Shown: one piece after another, positions 28,300-39,327 of the stretch
How positions within the stretch are numbered: the stretch's first letter is position 1
Layout of the letters: each line of letters starts with the position of its first letter
Origin: Cylindrotheca closterium
Taxonomy: Eukaryota > Bacillariophyta > Bacillariophyceae > Bacillariales > Bacillariaceae
Length of the DNA stretch: 64,000 nt
NCBI GenBank assembly: GCA_933822405.4
Contig: CAKOGP040002158.1
Span: 1-64,000, forward strand
Reading direction: 5' to 3'
Made by a program: the position numbers and the translations under genes
The notes under the pieces: generated by a model
The model's database searches: none
What the model was told of the DNA's origin: nothing
The model's input: only the letters and a program-made list of their open reading frames with translations

Positions 28300-29034
28300 T
28301 TACTGACCGAGGACTTGCGCCGTAGTTTCAAATGATTCCTTCTCGACATGAACCAAATTGGTTGTAATAGCGACTATGCAGTGAAGAGCAATGTCTGAAT
28401 CCTTGACGAGGTGCATCTTCATCTGATGACGATTGCGAGTATTCTCCCATACCCACCAACCGCAGAGCGCTGGATGAACTAGCGCGTTATCATGCAATGC
28501 TGCTTGCGGGATATATGACTGAAACTGTGCCGTCATAGACTTGATTTCTTCTACCTTGAGCAAGCTCTTGTCCGACGCTACTCCTTTGAAATCACTGTCG
28601 TGCTCCCAATCTTGAATGTAAGGGAAAACTTCCCCGTGGGATTTTCCATAGGCAATGTCAATTCGAGCCCTGCGGTAGATTTTTTCCTTGTCCGATATGC
28701 CCTCATCTGCTTGTTGGTCTTCCCATACAGGCTTGTACGCGAAGATTGTCCACTTTTCATGAAGGGCGTCAGTGTGGACGCAGAACAGCTTTTCACCGCT
28801 AGCGGAGCACAGATCGAACCACTTTGTACTGCCAACAATGGGTTTGGACACGTAGAGAAGTTCGTCTACATCATTTCGGATTTCAAAACTTCTCTGATCG
28901 ACAATAGAGTTGTTCTTTCTCAGCGTCAGAATGGACAGGTCTTCCGATGGCATGGAACCATCGATGGTTTCCTTGACTCCTGCTGAAGCGCTCTCCCAAT
29001 CAGTTTCTGCGAATCTTGATGTTGCTCCTCCCAT
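28300..29034 (-). CDS. LURP-one/tubby-C-like protein with N-myristoylation signal
   Basis: The product has 244 residues from the ATG at 29034; the codon six bases upstream is TTG. The protein begins MGGATS, a good N-myristoylation sequence (Gly2, small residue at 5-6), so it probably sits on a membrane surface. Residues about 45-110 (RSFEIRNDVDELLYVSKP, WFDLCSASGEKLFCVH, WTIFAYKP) resemble the beta strands of the LURP-one-related or tubby C-terminal fold. The second half keeps a strand-rich pattern ending KDSDIALHCIVAITTNLVH. The fold match is by eye and moderate. The function of the family in protists is unknown; scramblase-like or lipid-binding roles are possible. Confidence 0.55.
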   Translation of the reverse strand: MGGATSRFAETDWESASAGVKETIDGSMPSEDLSILTLRKNNSIVDQRSFEIRNDVDELLYVSKPIVGSTKWFDLCSASGEKLFCVHTDALHEKWTIFAYKPVWEDQQADEGISDKEKIYRRARIDIAYGKSHGEVFPYIQDWEHDSDFKGVASDKSLLKVEEIKSMTAQFQSYIPQAALHDNALVHPALCGWWVWENTRNRHQMKMHLVKDSDIALHCIVAITTNLVHVEKESFETTAQVLGQ

Positions 29035-29446
29035 TTTCAAATTGTCTTGTTATAATACGTTGTTCTGAATTTTAAAATTATTTGTGTTATCACTCTCAAG
29101 GGATTCTTTTCTTTGGCAAAACATATACCATACTGTACGTTGATGTCAATATTCCATCTCGTCGTGTGACGGCTTCTCGTTTTCAGAATTCGGATCCGAT
29201 TTTGTGAGACTGTCTCACGAACACCAGTCGTCCGAATAGAGTCATCCGGTCATCGGACGGTGTTCGAAGTGTGATCGGACTCAGAATTTCTGCACGCACG
29301 CGACGCCCAATATTTTACTGGTATACCGATATATATGCATCTCATCGTCGTCGGAAGCAAACTCGGACATCAGAAACAGCAACCAATCCATCAATCCATC
29401 CGTCATTGCCCTCTTGCGCTAGTAAACGAATCACAATTTATCTTCA
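29035..29446. other. Divergent promoter region
   Basis: A 412-bp spacer between the LURP-one-like gene and the first of the two membrane-protein genes. GTCATCCGGTCATCGGACGG near 29241 contains a short dyad. No gene seen. Confidence 0.4.
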
Positions 29447-30375
29447 ATGGCTGTGAGTTCCATGTTTGTTGCCGTGGGAAATCTGCTGATGGCACACAAT
29501 ATTCTGACATTCATTCATTCATTCGTTCGTTCGTTTCATTTGTTCAGGCACAATTTGGCGGAAATAATAATAATAACAATAATAATAACGGTGATGATGA
29601 TTCGATTGAATTGGAATCGATTAATTTCGAACAAATGGAAAAAGGGAACAGGAATAAGGCATACGAAGCCTTGAGCAAAAGTGCCGACACCCTTTTGGCG
29701 GAGGACCGCTACGAAGTTGGACAAGACGTATATGGTTTGATCTTTGTCAGTCCTGTGACCTCTCCGTCATTCATTTTTGCCTTCATTGTTGTGGGTGTAA
29801 AGTTTTCGCTCTTTGGCTTTTTGATTTTGGACTTGTACAACAAAGCAACAGAAGTAAATGCCCTATTTTCGAAGAAAGGCACACTCATCCGCGCAACACA
29901 ATTCCTGCTTCTGCCGATTGCCATCGCCCTTCAGGAAGATTTGATCTATGTATACACAAGAATTGCAAACATCAAATACTCTAGCGAAATCTTGGAGGAA
30001 ACGCCATCCGCTACAAAGTCAAAGTTTGCGCTGAGTTTTCTTCTTCGCCTGATGGACGGAATCGCTAGTTTGACAATCAACTTCATTCTGATTCTGACTA
30101 CAGATGAAGTGCTGGATCTCTTCTTGAACTTTGCTGCTCTACACTTCTTGCAAGGAATTGACGATGTTGCCTTTCAGATGGCCCACGAAGGGTTTCTGGG
30201 CGATCGAATGGAGGACCGATGTAGAGTGGTTGAGGAAACTACCATGTCTAGGCGTATCGGTGATTCATTCACCAACGCGTTGGACTCTATACTATTCATG
30301 TTGACTTATGCTTGCATGATTGGAGTTTGGACATATGTGTTCATATACGAGCAGGAAATCGGAGACGAGCTGTAG
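29447..30375 (+). CDS. Multi-pass membrane protein of unknown family, copy 1 (two exons)
   Basis: Probable exons: 29447-29452 (ATGGCT) and 29548-30375, with a GTGAGT...TTCAG intron of 95 bp, giving 277 residues. Without splicing the frame is open back to 29335, so the start is uncertain. A poly-Asn run (AAT repeats, 29563-29589) and an acidic stretch lead to a membrane region with about five helices: FIFAFIVVGVKFSLFGFLIL, FLLLPIAIALQEDLIYVY, LTINFILILTT, VLDLFLNFAALHFL and LDSILFMLTYACMIGVWTY. Between helices 4 and 5 lies the strongly conserved QGIDDVAFQMAHEGFLGDR. I do not recognise the family. Copy 2 follows 400 bp downstream. Confidence 0.75.
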
Positions 30376-30774
30376 ACATACTCAAGAGATGGATGATGCT
30401 AATTTTAAAAAATACCAGCACTGCAATACGAGTATACGAGTATGTATTAAAATAGTTCCACAGTTTAATCGAACTAATCGATCGTTCGATTGACGTCATT
30501 CATTCATTTCATCTGTCATTCTGCATTGCAAAGAGAGAAACCTGGGAATTATTTTCCGATGTCATCAGTCTCATCTTTTGTCAGGATGTCAGTCAACGTC
30601 ACAGTATCCTCACTCAAAAGTGCATTGGTGTCGACACAGCGACAAAGGTCTTCTCAAAGCCACAAAAAGGCAAGGTTTCTTCCTGACTAATTCCATCGCC
30701 GATCGACCTCTCGACCTCTCGACGTACCCGTCAGCAGATCCATCCTCGTCGCCGCCTGCAATCATACTTTTATA

Positions 30775-31560
30775 ATGGGAGTTATAGATCATGATCCAGA
30801 AAAAGGAGAAAAGTCCTTTGGTTACGGACGTCCAGCGACTACCTCAGTTGCTAGGAGTGAATCACCTTCAGATGACGACAAGGAGTTGGAGACTTACCAC
30901 GTTGGAGAAGATGTCTATGGGCTGATCTTTGTGTGTCCTGTATTCTCGCAGGCTTTCTTTTTTGCATTTCTCGTGGTCATGGTCAAGTTTTCGCTGTTTC
31001 TTTTTTTACTGGTCGATCTTTATCGCCAAAGTCAAGGCGGAGAGGCATTCTTCGCTCCCAAAGATACGCTAATCCGCGCCACAGAATTCTTGCTGCTTCC
31101 CATTGCGATCGCTCTTCAAGAGGATCTCATATATGTTTACATACGCGTTGCAAACATTATCTATGATCCCAAATTGATGAACGAGTCACCGAGTGCAACG
31201 AAATGCAAATTTGTTATGAGCTTTGTTTTGAGGTTGATGGATGGACTTTTCAGTTTGACCATTAACTTTGTTCTGATTATGACAACCGAGACTGTTCTTG
31301 GAATTTTCTTGAACTTTGCAGCCTTGCATTTTTTGCAGGGAATTGACGATGTGGCCTTCCAAATGGCTCATGAGGGCTTCTTGGGCGATCGAATGGAGTA
31401 TCGATGCCAAGAGGTTCAACAAACCAAGATGAAACGACGTGTTGGTGACGCCTTCACCAACGCTCTGGACTCAGTCCTCTTCCTACTGACTTACTTTTGC
31501 ATGCTTGGAGTATGGACATATGTATATCTCTTTGAAGAACAGCTACAAAGTGAGCTATAA
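30775..31560 (+). CDS. Multi-pass membrane protein of unknown family, copy 2
   Basis: The product has 261 residues, is intronless, and is about three-quarters identical to copy 1 from YHVGEDVYGLIF to the end. The N-terminus (MGVIDHDPEKGEKS) differs completely and lacks the poly-Asn run. The five-helix layout is the same. The motif QGIDDVAFQMAHEGFLGDRM, the LIRAT segment and QEDLIYVY are unchanged, which suggests they matter for function. Charged residues within or beside the helices (QED, DD) could bind ions, but no function is assigned. Confidence 0.8.
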   Translation: MGVIDHDPEKGEKSFGYGRPATTSVARSESPSDDDKELETYHVGEDVYGLIFVCPVFSQAFFFAFLVVMVKFSLFLFLLVDLYRQSQGGEAFFAPKDTLIRATEFLLLPIAIALQEDLIYVYIRVANIIYDPKLMNESPSATKCKFVMSFVLRLMDGLFSLTINFVLIMTTETVLGIFLNFAALHFLQGIDDVAFQMAHEGFLGDRMEYRCQEVQQTKMKRRVGDAFTNALDSVLFLLTYFCMLGVWTYVYLFEEQLQSEL

Positions 31561-32174
31561 CATGATACACTATTAGACTTTTAGAATTAGAATCCATTAT
31601 GCATACGGAATATTATTCATTGGATTTTTTATATTGTTTCGATCGTCCTCTAACAAATTCGTGACTCAGAGCAGCACATGGACCATGATCCGGTCACGAG
31701 ACAAGTACCTGTCCATCCGCCGCCCCTACCCGATAGTCACCCTCCTTGTTGACCGCACTCTTGACACTGCTAATGCCCGTACGACTCCCATAGTGCTGCG
31801 GGTCAAATGCAGAGGGCCTATCCAATGACAGTAACAAAGCGCCTTCGTACTAACATTTAGCATAATGTGAAGTAGCATAATGTCCGAACCTGCATTGGTG
31901 TGCTCTTTTTTCTACGGTACCTGGTACTGTTGTGCTTTTCCTGAACACACTGTGTACCAAACGCCAACGGACACATTGTAACCGTTCTTTGAAAAACAAC
32001 GGACATTTATAGAACGGTGGCAGAAATTATAACGGGGGCCTGCATTATGTCCTGCGTAAAATAAATGCTCAATTCATTCGTACCAGTTTCAGTTAAGTTT
32101 GGGTTCACATGAAAACCTGAGATGATGACTCTTGAGTGCGGCCGAGAGCTGCCCAAACAAGCTAAAAAGTTGAG
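31561..32174. other. Intergenic region, no gene seen
   Basis: Short frames only, no domain. A partial direct repeat, AGCATAATGT(G/C), occurs near 31859 and 31874. An ACGGACATT-type repeat occurs near 31967 and 32001. Confidence 0.4.
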
Positions 32175-32688
32175 ATGAAGATTCAGGGTTGGATTTTGAC
32201 TGGCGCCTTTGTGTCAAACAGTAGATTGAAATCAAGTCTGGTGCGAACAGAAGCTACTAGTAGCTTCCAGGAGCAACTGGAACATTTGGACAAGCAGGTT
32301 GAAGACTTGCAAAAGCAGCGCGACGCTCTCGTTGCCAAACGCCGCACCTTGGTGGAGGCCATGTCCAAGGAAACAAACACCGTGGGATGCCTTTGGGTCT
32401 CGGTTGGAACAGTTGCACATGGAAAATCCGTGCTGGGTGTCGTTCGGACCAGAGTGGCACGACGGTGAAGAATATAATGGAGACATGGAGTACAACTTGC
32501 AAATTGAAAATTGTCCAGCTTTGTCGCGCGATCTTGATTTCTTGAAGGACCCCAATGACCGCTATTATGTTGCTTTCGATTGTGGTGAAAGTGAAGTTCA
32601 TTTCGACCGTGGAGCAATGGCCGCGTATATGTGTGAAGGTATTTTTCGAGTACCCATTGAAAAAGCGAACAAGGAAGAAAGCACATAG
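32175..32688 (+). pseudogene. Frameshifted coiled-coil gene (possible pseudogene)
   Basis: The first part (32175 to about 32390) encodes a coiled coil, SSFQEQLEHLDKQVEDLQKQ, then ALVAKRRTLVEAMSKETN. The continuation sits in the +1 frame: about 32385-32688 reads WDAFGSRLEQLHMENP, then WVSFGPEWHDGEEYNG and a Cys-containing acidic end. The two frames overlap in one plausible protein of about 170 residues if a base was lost near 32380-32390. A GT...AG excision of 31 bp would also fix the frame but is too short for an intron here. It could therefore be a real mutation, a sequencing error or an odd intron. The family is not recognised. Confidence 0.45.
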
Positions 32689-34351
32689 AAATTCCGGTGA
32701 TACTGGTATACCTCCAGCTTCACAGGCTTGTTAGGTTACTTTTAAAATGATAGAGGACAAGAATCGATTGAAGTGCATCTAATTGCGTAATTGCTGCTTA
32801 TGTTGTTGTAACGATGGTCCTAGATGCTACGAAATGGGATCCAAACGGAGCATTCTTGGATTCAGCAAAGTTCGACACATTCAGAGTTGCCCCTCATTTT
32901 TTGCATGGAATCAATCGATCGATGATGGGCCCGCCTTTGCAATAATGGCCCATCAATGGAATGTCATTTGATTCATTGATTCGATTGGTTGGCATGCGAT
33001 GCATCGCAATGACGAGGATCAAGGATAATATAGAGCGACTTTTGAAGAGTGTAGAGTATCTACTAGATTGGCATCTGCAGGCGAAATATTACCTACAGTA
33101 TGGGTTCAAGTTCCCTCGAACATTATGCACCGTACCGGTACACGTACCAGGTACATAGTACGGATACACTCCATACTGTATGATACGAGATACAATACTG
33201 TACGTTTGCAGTCACGTTCTCCCCTCTTGTTTTCCCCCCTGCTAGCCCTCCGGCGATTTTTATTCAGTATTATTGTACGTGCGCGTGTGCGTGTGCGTGT
33301 ACCAGGGCAGGTACGGAGATAGGGGGATCCTGTGCATGGTTGAAAATTGTTGAACTTTTCAGGTACCGGTAAAAACCTCACGGGAGAAAAAGACTATATG
33401 CCCGCTTTGGAAGAGATATGTGAAGCCAGATGTATGTCAATTCACTCCAGTCACTTTCTCTGACAGATGCACCACGCATTATTGAGAATCATCCTACTAC
33501 AGTATAGCGAAGGTGCAGAATTTTTTGTGCAAGCAATGATAATGCCCGAAGTTTGCGAATGCCAAAAATCCGAAGGGAAAAAGATCTCCTACCACTTCAT
33601 TCCACAAGATGGGAAATACGCAATGAAAGATGATGACTTTGCAGCGCGCGGCAGATTGTTCTCACCTGTGCTCGCGATGAAGACCCGAGATGGGATTTTG
33701 ACAACGGGGTATCGATTTGACTTTTTTTTCTAAAGCTCGAAGTGATGTAGACGACGACAAGAAGGTGGTTGTCCACATTGCGGGTCCATGTTGGTCCATG
33801 AAACAAAGAAACGATTGTGTCACTGCGCCCTTCGACGAGGTGAGGGCAAGGAATAAGTGAAGACGGCGTACTACACCCATATATATGACCTTGATGCTTG
33901 GACAACAAATACAGTATTGGCGAGTATCCCTTCATCTTGGTGGGTTTATTTCGCTTCTTCTTTTTTGCTGCATCTGGTCTGGAAGATTGCCGTCCGTGAC
34001 GGACGGGAAACAAATAAGTCAACGTGCCAACGATGGTGATCACGGGGACGATGCTACTTCTCGCTCCATAATCGGGAAGCAACGCCCCCCGATCGTACAA
34101 GGAAGTGATGGTACGACAATTTACGAGCGAAGAATCAAGCAAACAAACGACAGCCAAGCGTAGTTGAGGAATAGGAAGAACTTTGAAAAAGTAAAGTCGG
34201 TCTGTTCTCGTTCACCAGTGATGAGTAGCGAGAAGCATTCCTTGAAATGATGAGAGACGACCACCAATGCGATTGGTCAGAAGCCGACACCATTTTGATT
34301 GTCAATGAGGAGGAGTGGTGGGAAATCGTCATGGAAACCAGCACTGTCTGC
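32689..34351. other. Long intergenic region, no convincing gene
   Basis: Open frames up to 186 residues exist but show no domain or codon pattern I trust. The stretch 33120-33175 is dense in GTACCGGTAC and TACC-type palindromes. A GTGCGCGTGTGCGTGTGCGT run lies near 33278-33300. Confidence 0.45.
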
Positions 34352-34626
34352 TAGCAAGCAATTGCTGACCTAAAAGTTGTGCATAAAGCAGGCGTCGCTC
34401 GTGGTGATTGGCATTTCGGCAATCTCGTCTTTGACGGTGAGAAGATCAAGAAGTTCATTGATTTTGGCAATACATGGCACAGCAATGAGTATATGGATAA
34501 GGCATTGAGTTGTTCGAGAAGGACAAGGATAAAGCTCTCGAACAGTCGAAATCCGCGTTGAGTTGGCAGGAAGAAACGGAAGAGGTTAAGAAGAGAAGGA
34601 ACATCCAAGAGAGTACGACACGCCAA
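34352..34626 (+). pseudogene. Kinase-like gene fragment
   Basis: The open stretch after a TAG near 34351 reads QAIADLKVVHKAGVARGDWH, then FGNLVFDGEKIKKFIDFGNTW. This matches the catalytic loop (HxDxHxxN: here RGDWHFGN) and the metal-binding DFG (IDFG) of small protein-kinase-like or aminoglycoside-phosphotransferase-like enzymes. The N-lobe is missing. Shortly afterwards the frame breaks, and a Lys/Glu-rich continuation (EKDKDKALEQSKSALSW) is found in another frame, ending at a TAA near 34624. It looks like a broken gene fragment. Confidence 0.45.
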
Positions 34627-34895
34627 TAAGTAGTCCTACGGAGGATGATATATAGAAGCAGCAGTATGAAACGATGTATATTTTTTTGAAACAACGTTCA
34701 CACAAAAGTATAGGTTCACGCTCTCCATTCTCATAATACGAGTATCGTATAGCTTCTACCATACCGGTACAGGGTACGCCCCATTCGTGACTTGCTGGCC
34801 ACACAACCTCACTCGGGACACATCTCCAGACCATTTATTCGTAAATTGAATTTTGTGGCAATAAAAATACAGGACCATACATTTGTTTCAACATC

Positions 34896-36262
34896 ATGGC
34901 TTCCAATCAAGATAGTACTTCCGTCTACAAGGACTTGATTCAGTTCTTGCAAGCCCCAAGAATGGATCTGAAAATGGAAGCAACAAAAGCAGTTCTCCAA
35001 GTGGTTTCCGATCGGTGAGCATGGTCTGAGATTGATTGATTGATTCTGAGTTGAAACAATCTGCATATTATTGCCAAACACGTTTCAAGTCGTTCTCACG
35101 CTACGCTTCGAATGCGATCTATTCTTTTTACAGCGATGAAGTGCTTCGGCTCGTTGAACATGGGGCTTTATTACCTCTACTGAGAATTGCGTCAGATGCT
35201 TCTGATCCTACCTGTGCTGAGAATGCTCTTCAAGCTCTCTTGTATCTGAGTTCTTCCACAGACCAAGCCACAAATCAGTGCATCGACGAGCTTCTTCAAA
35301 ACAAGGCGGTCCCTCGATTGGTGGAACTAGTGCTTGGAAGTACCAGAAGTCAGCACAAGCAAGTTAACTTCGCGTTGGGGCTCTTGGCAAATCTTACACG
35401 GACCGAGCAGGGGGCACTTGAGCTAGTTGGGAAAACATTGCCGGATTACGCCGTGAAGGAAGTAGACGAGAAGGAAATGGAGAACAGAAGTAGACCGACA
35501 ATGGAACTGTTATTGGATCGCTATTTCAATCTACAATACATCATAGATGTAGTCGACTATGCGGCGCTTGAACCATACGAGTGGGATACTCTGGACAAGG
35601 ATCCATACCAACATTTTGCAGCAATTCTGATGAATGCTACTCAGGTGAAGGCAGGAAGACAATTTGTAATGAGAATACCAAAGCAAAAAGACGACGAACC
35701 TGCACAATCTGTTCTAGAGAGGCTGCTGCCGCAACTTCAAACGAGTAACCCCATTCGACGACGAGGAATTTCTGGCATGGTCAGAAATGTCTGCTTGGAA
35801 ATTGATGCCGCTTGGTGGTTGCTGAATCAACTGAAGCTCACATCTCATATACTTTATCCATTGGCTGGCCCAGAAGAACTTGACTTGGATGAAAAAACAG
35901 GAATGGATCCAGATTTGTGGTTGCAAGGACCAGACAAGGCCCGTGAGGTAGATACGACAACCAGGTTGCATTTGGTGGAGGCAATTTTGCTACTGTGCGC
36001 TACAGGCCGCAGGTCTCGAGAAACACTCCGATTGGCTCGAACATATGTCATTCTAAAGTACTGCGACATGACAGAAGAAGATGAGCCTGTGAGCGAACGC
36101 ATCAATGAATGTGTGCAATACCTGCGACGTGATGAAGAGGGAACCGAAGAAGGCAGCAGTGATAATATGGTGGAAGAGGCAACGCGAAAGCGATTGCAGC
36201 TTACAATGGCTTCCACTCAAGTTGGATCGAAAAGTGCTGCGGATTACGACGACGTAGATTAA
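34896..36262 (+). CDS. HGH1: HGH1 (FAM203) armadillo-type chaperone for eEF2 (two exons)
   Basis: Exons 34896-35014 and 35134-36262 join over a GTGAGC...TTACAG intron (119 bp, containing GATTGATTGATTGATT) to give 415 residues. The order matches HGH1: an N-terminal helical pair (DLIQFLQAPRMDLKMEATKA), armadillo-like repeats (ALLPLLRIASDASD, ALQALLYLSSS, FALGLLANLTRTEQGA), a middle YFNLQYIIDVVDYAAL region, then IRRRGISGMVRNVCLE and LYPLAGPEELDLDE, both typical of the family C-terminal half. HGH1 helps to fold elongation factor 2 together with the TRiC chaperonin in the cytosol. The length is close to that of animal homologues. Confidence 0.92.
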
Positions 36263-36997
36263 TTTTAAAAAAAGTACTCTTGTAGTAGTGGGTTCCAGTT
36301 TCTGATTCGTGTTGATAAACTTTCCATCCCCAAATAAATTTCCCCCGTAGTTCACGAGATAGGATAGGTAGTATTCGAAACATCGATCATCGATGTTCGC
36401 AGTATCGATCAAACGAGAATAGTAAAGGCACAGATAGATTGATCTTTACCTATTTGTTATTCTGATGAAGTGGTGCCTACGGTATGAATCCTACGAAAAA
36501 GTCTTCACTTAGGCTAAAAAAAGGGTCTATGTTCACGGTCATTTCGCTGTCACTACTAACCGTTAGACAATGAATGCTCAGCACCTTGAGATCATCCACC
36601 ACCAGCTGCGTCTCGAGTTACTTCACTTCTTTGTATTTCGCGTGGTTTCAATTTTTGGACATTTGCACATTTTTTTTCTGCAACCATCAAAACATATCAT
36701 TCAAACTTATTTCGACTCTTCGTCGTCACTTTTTCCAACCGCCACAGATTTCATTTTCTTGTTGCTCGCTCTCTGGTGGCAAGTGAACTAAGACAAAAGG
36801 CAATTTATTAATAGACGCTGCGGTATAATGAAAACAAACAAGTGACTTTTTTTCAAATCATCAATCTAGATTATCTATTTTTAGTTTTTCAAATAACAGA
36901 AGTACATAACATTGGACATCTGGCCACGCTGCCAGGAAACCATACTAGTCGATATTGTAAAACTTGCAAAATCGTTCAATACCATCCAAAGAGTTGT
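36263..36997. other. 3' flanks of two convergent genes
   Basis: Lies between the ends of HGH1 and glutamine synthetase. ATCGAT-rich stretch near 36380-36412; otherwise nothing that I can support. Confidence 0.45.
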
Positions 36998-39327
36998 TTA
37001 GGCACCAGGTCCGTGGGTGTGGGAATCCAAGAACAACAATTCTTTGTAGGTAGCAAGAGTCCACAAGTGGGAAGGAACGACGGCCTCGGCGGCGTCGCAA
37101 AGCTTACGGAGCTCCACCATGGTCTCAAGACGAAGGACACGGGCGAGCTTTGCTTGTGCTTCTTGTTCTTCACATTCTTCGATTTCTTCGAGGGCGTGCT
37201 TGAGGGTCTCGACGGCCTTTGGAAGAGCTTCGTCCTCACCACCGGCGGCGTGAAGAGAAGGAATGACATGTTGGTTGATCATATCGATCATGGTGGCAGC
37301 TTCCATGACGACAGTTCCGGTGTAGTGCTCGTGCATGACATCTTGACGGGCCTTACATTCGACAGCGGTCATGACACCCAACTTCTCGAAAAGAGCAACG
37401 TTCTTGTCAGCAGTGATGACGGACATGGCTTCAACTCCAGAATCGATACGCCAGCAACCCTTGTCGGTCAACATTTGTTGGTTTCCGAGGTCGTATCCGT
37501 TTCCGTTAAAGATGACCTTCCAGTGCTCCTTCAAGGCGGCACGGGCAACGGCAACTGGTTCTTCTCCAGCTTCAATCTTGTCGGCGAATTCTCCAAACTT
37601 CTCAGCGCACATGGCGTTCAACACGGTGTTGACCATGGAGACATTCTGGGAAGATCCGACGGCACGGAATTCGAAACGGGCTCCTCCATATGGGAATGGA
37701 GAAGTACGGTTACGATCCTCAGCAGGGACAGTGAAGGCTTCGACTCCGCTGATACCAACGTCGATGGTTCGGGTGTTGGGAGTGTATTCCTTGTCTTCAC
37801 CGTTCATGAAGGCTTCCAAGTAGTTGGTCATATCGTCACCAAGGTAGGTGGTGATGATGGCAGGTGGCGCCTCACAGGCTCCAAGACGGAAGTCATTTCC
37901 TGGGGATGCAATGGCCATTCTCATCAAATCACCATGGGTATCGACGGCAGCAACGACCGCAGCCATGATAACGGGGAAGGCACTGTGGCTACCGCAGGCA
38001 GCGTTGATGGCCTTGGGAACGAAAAGTTGAACTTCTTCGAGGGTGGAGATGGACCAGTTGTTGTGCTTTCCGGATCCGTTGATTCCGTCGAAAGGCTTTT
38101 CTTGAAGGAGGGCAGCAAGTCCGTGCTTGGCGGCAATTTCTTCAATGACCTGCATGACAATCAAGTTCTGGTCGATTTGTCCAGTGTTGGTTCCGAAAAG
38201 GGGAGCGAACTCATACTGGTTAGGAGCTACCTCACGGTGACGAGTCTTCAGAGGAATTCCCATCTTCCAGCATTCCTTTTGGATTTCCTTCATACAGTTG
38301 AGGGCAGGACTGGCGTTAGATAGAGGGGCCATGTAGTGATCGCACATTTCTTGGTCACGAGGCGCGTATTTTCCCATGATGGTACGTCCAGTGAATTGAA
38401 GATCGGGACGACGGTAGTATTGGTCACGGGGGATAAGGAAGATCTCTTGTTCCAAACCAATGTTGGCCTTAAGACCAGTTGTTTCAAGACCAAGCTTGGA
38501 AAGAAGACGCTTTCCTTGGTTGGAAAGGGCATCGTTGGCACGAAGAACAGGTGTCTTCTCATCAAGGGCCATACCGTAGTAGGAGACAAAGATGGAAGGG
38601 ATGAAGATGGTATCTCCACGAAGGAAGATGGGAGAAGAGCAGTCAATGGCGAGGTATCCTCCAGCAGTGTGGGTGGCACGAAGTCCACCGTTGGGGTAAG
38701 AAGAACCATCGGTTTCTCCCTTGACAAGGTCACCTCCATCAAAGTCGTACTTCAATTCGTAAGTCTTGGAGTCAAACTTGAGCATTTGGTCGTACACTTG
38801 ACCGGTTTGTCCGTGACGGACACCAGCAGATCCCATAGGTTGGAACCAATGGCAATAGGTGATGGCACCATGAGCGACGGCCCTGAAGGTCGAGGAAAGG
38901 CATCGTTAGTTCAGCGCCCAAAGTTAAAGGATGCATCATGCACATAAGCATGACAGCAACATGCAAACAGGTAAAGCGAACCCATCAAAAGTGCCGAATC
39001 TAAGATGATCATTTCTATCCACGATCTGAAGACTTACCAATCCAAGATGGCGGCGGCGATGATATCGGCCTTGGTTCTGTCCTTGACCCAAGTGGAGTCT
39101 TCGAACATGGCAAGGCTACCTCCATTCTTCTTAAGGAAGTACTCGGCAAGCTTGCCTGTGAAGATGTGCTTTCCGTATGACTTGAAAACCTCAGAAGCAG
39201 GTTTCAAGGGAGCGCCATCGTAGACAACTTCGGGCGTAGTGTCGATTCCTGGAGCAGCAACTGGCATAGGAGCTGGCTTGGAAGCAGGGACGGGATTAGC
39301 CCCACGGTTAGTCCATTTCAATACCAT
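36998..39327 (-). CDS. glnN: Type III glutamine synthetase (two exons)
   Basis: Exons 39327-39038 and 38882-36998 join across a GTAAGT...TTCAG intron (155 bp) to give 724 residues, the size typical of GSIII. Family features: the N-terminal VFKSYGKHIFTGKLAEYFLK block, NIGLEQEIFLI (metal-binding Glu), HREVAPNQYEFAPLFG, the ATP/glutamate loop GINGSGKHNNWSIST, and TSPFPYGGARFEFRAVGSS. It makes glutamine from glutamate and ammonium with ATP, a key step in nitrogen assimilation. In diatoms GSIII coexists with GSII; the N-terminus (Pro/Ala-rich, basic at the very start) may carry organelle targeting, but this is not clear-cut. Codon choice is strongly biased to C-ending codons, as in highly expressed genes. 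Confidence 0.95.

Noticed and set aside
33597..34157. A 186-residue frame on the minus strand.
   Set aside because: No domain, low-complexity patches, and no clear start context. I treat it as chance.
36842..38323. A 493-residue open frame on the plus strand.
   Set aside because: It lies antisense to type III glutamine synthetase, whose codon bias (few T-ending codons) keeps the opposite strand open. It has no domain, and the minus strand encodes a well-conserved enzyme.
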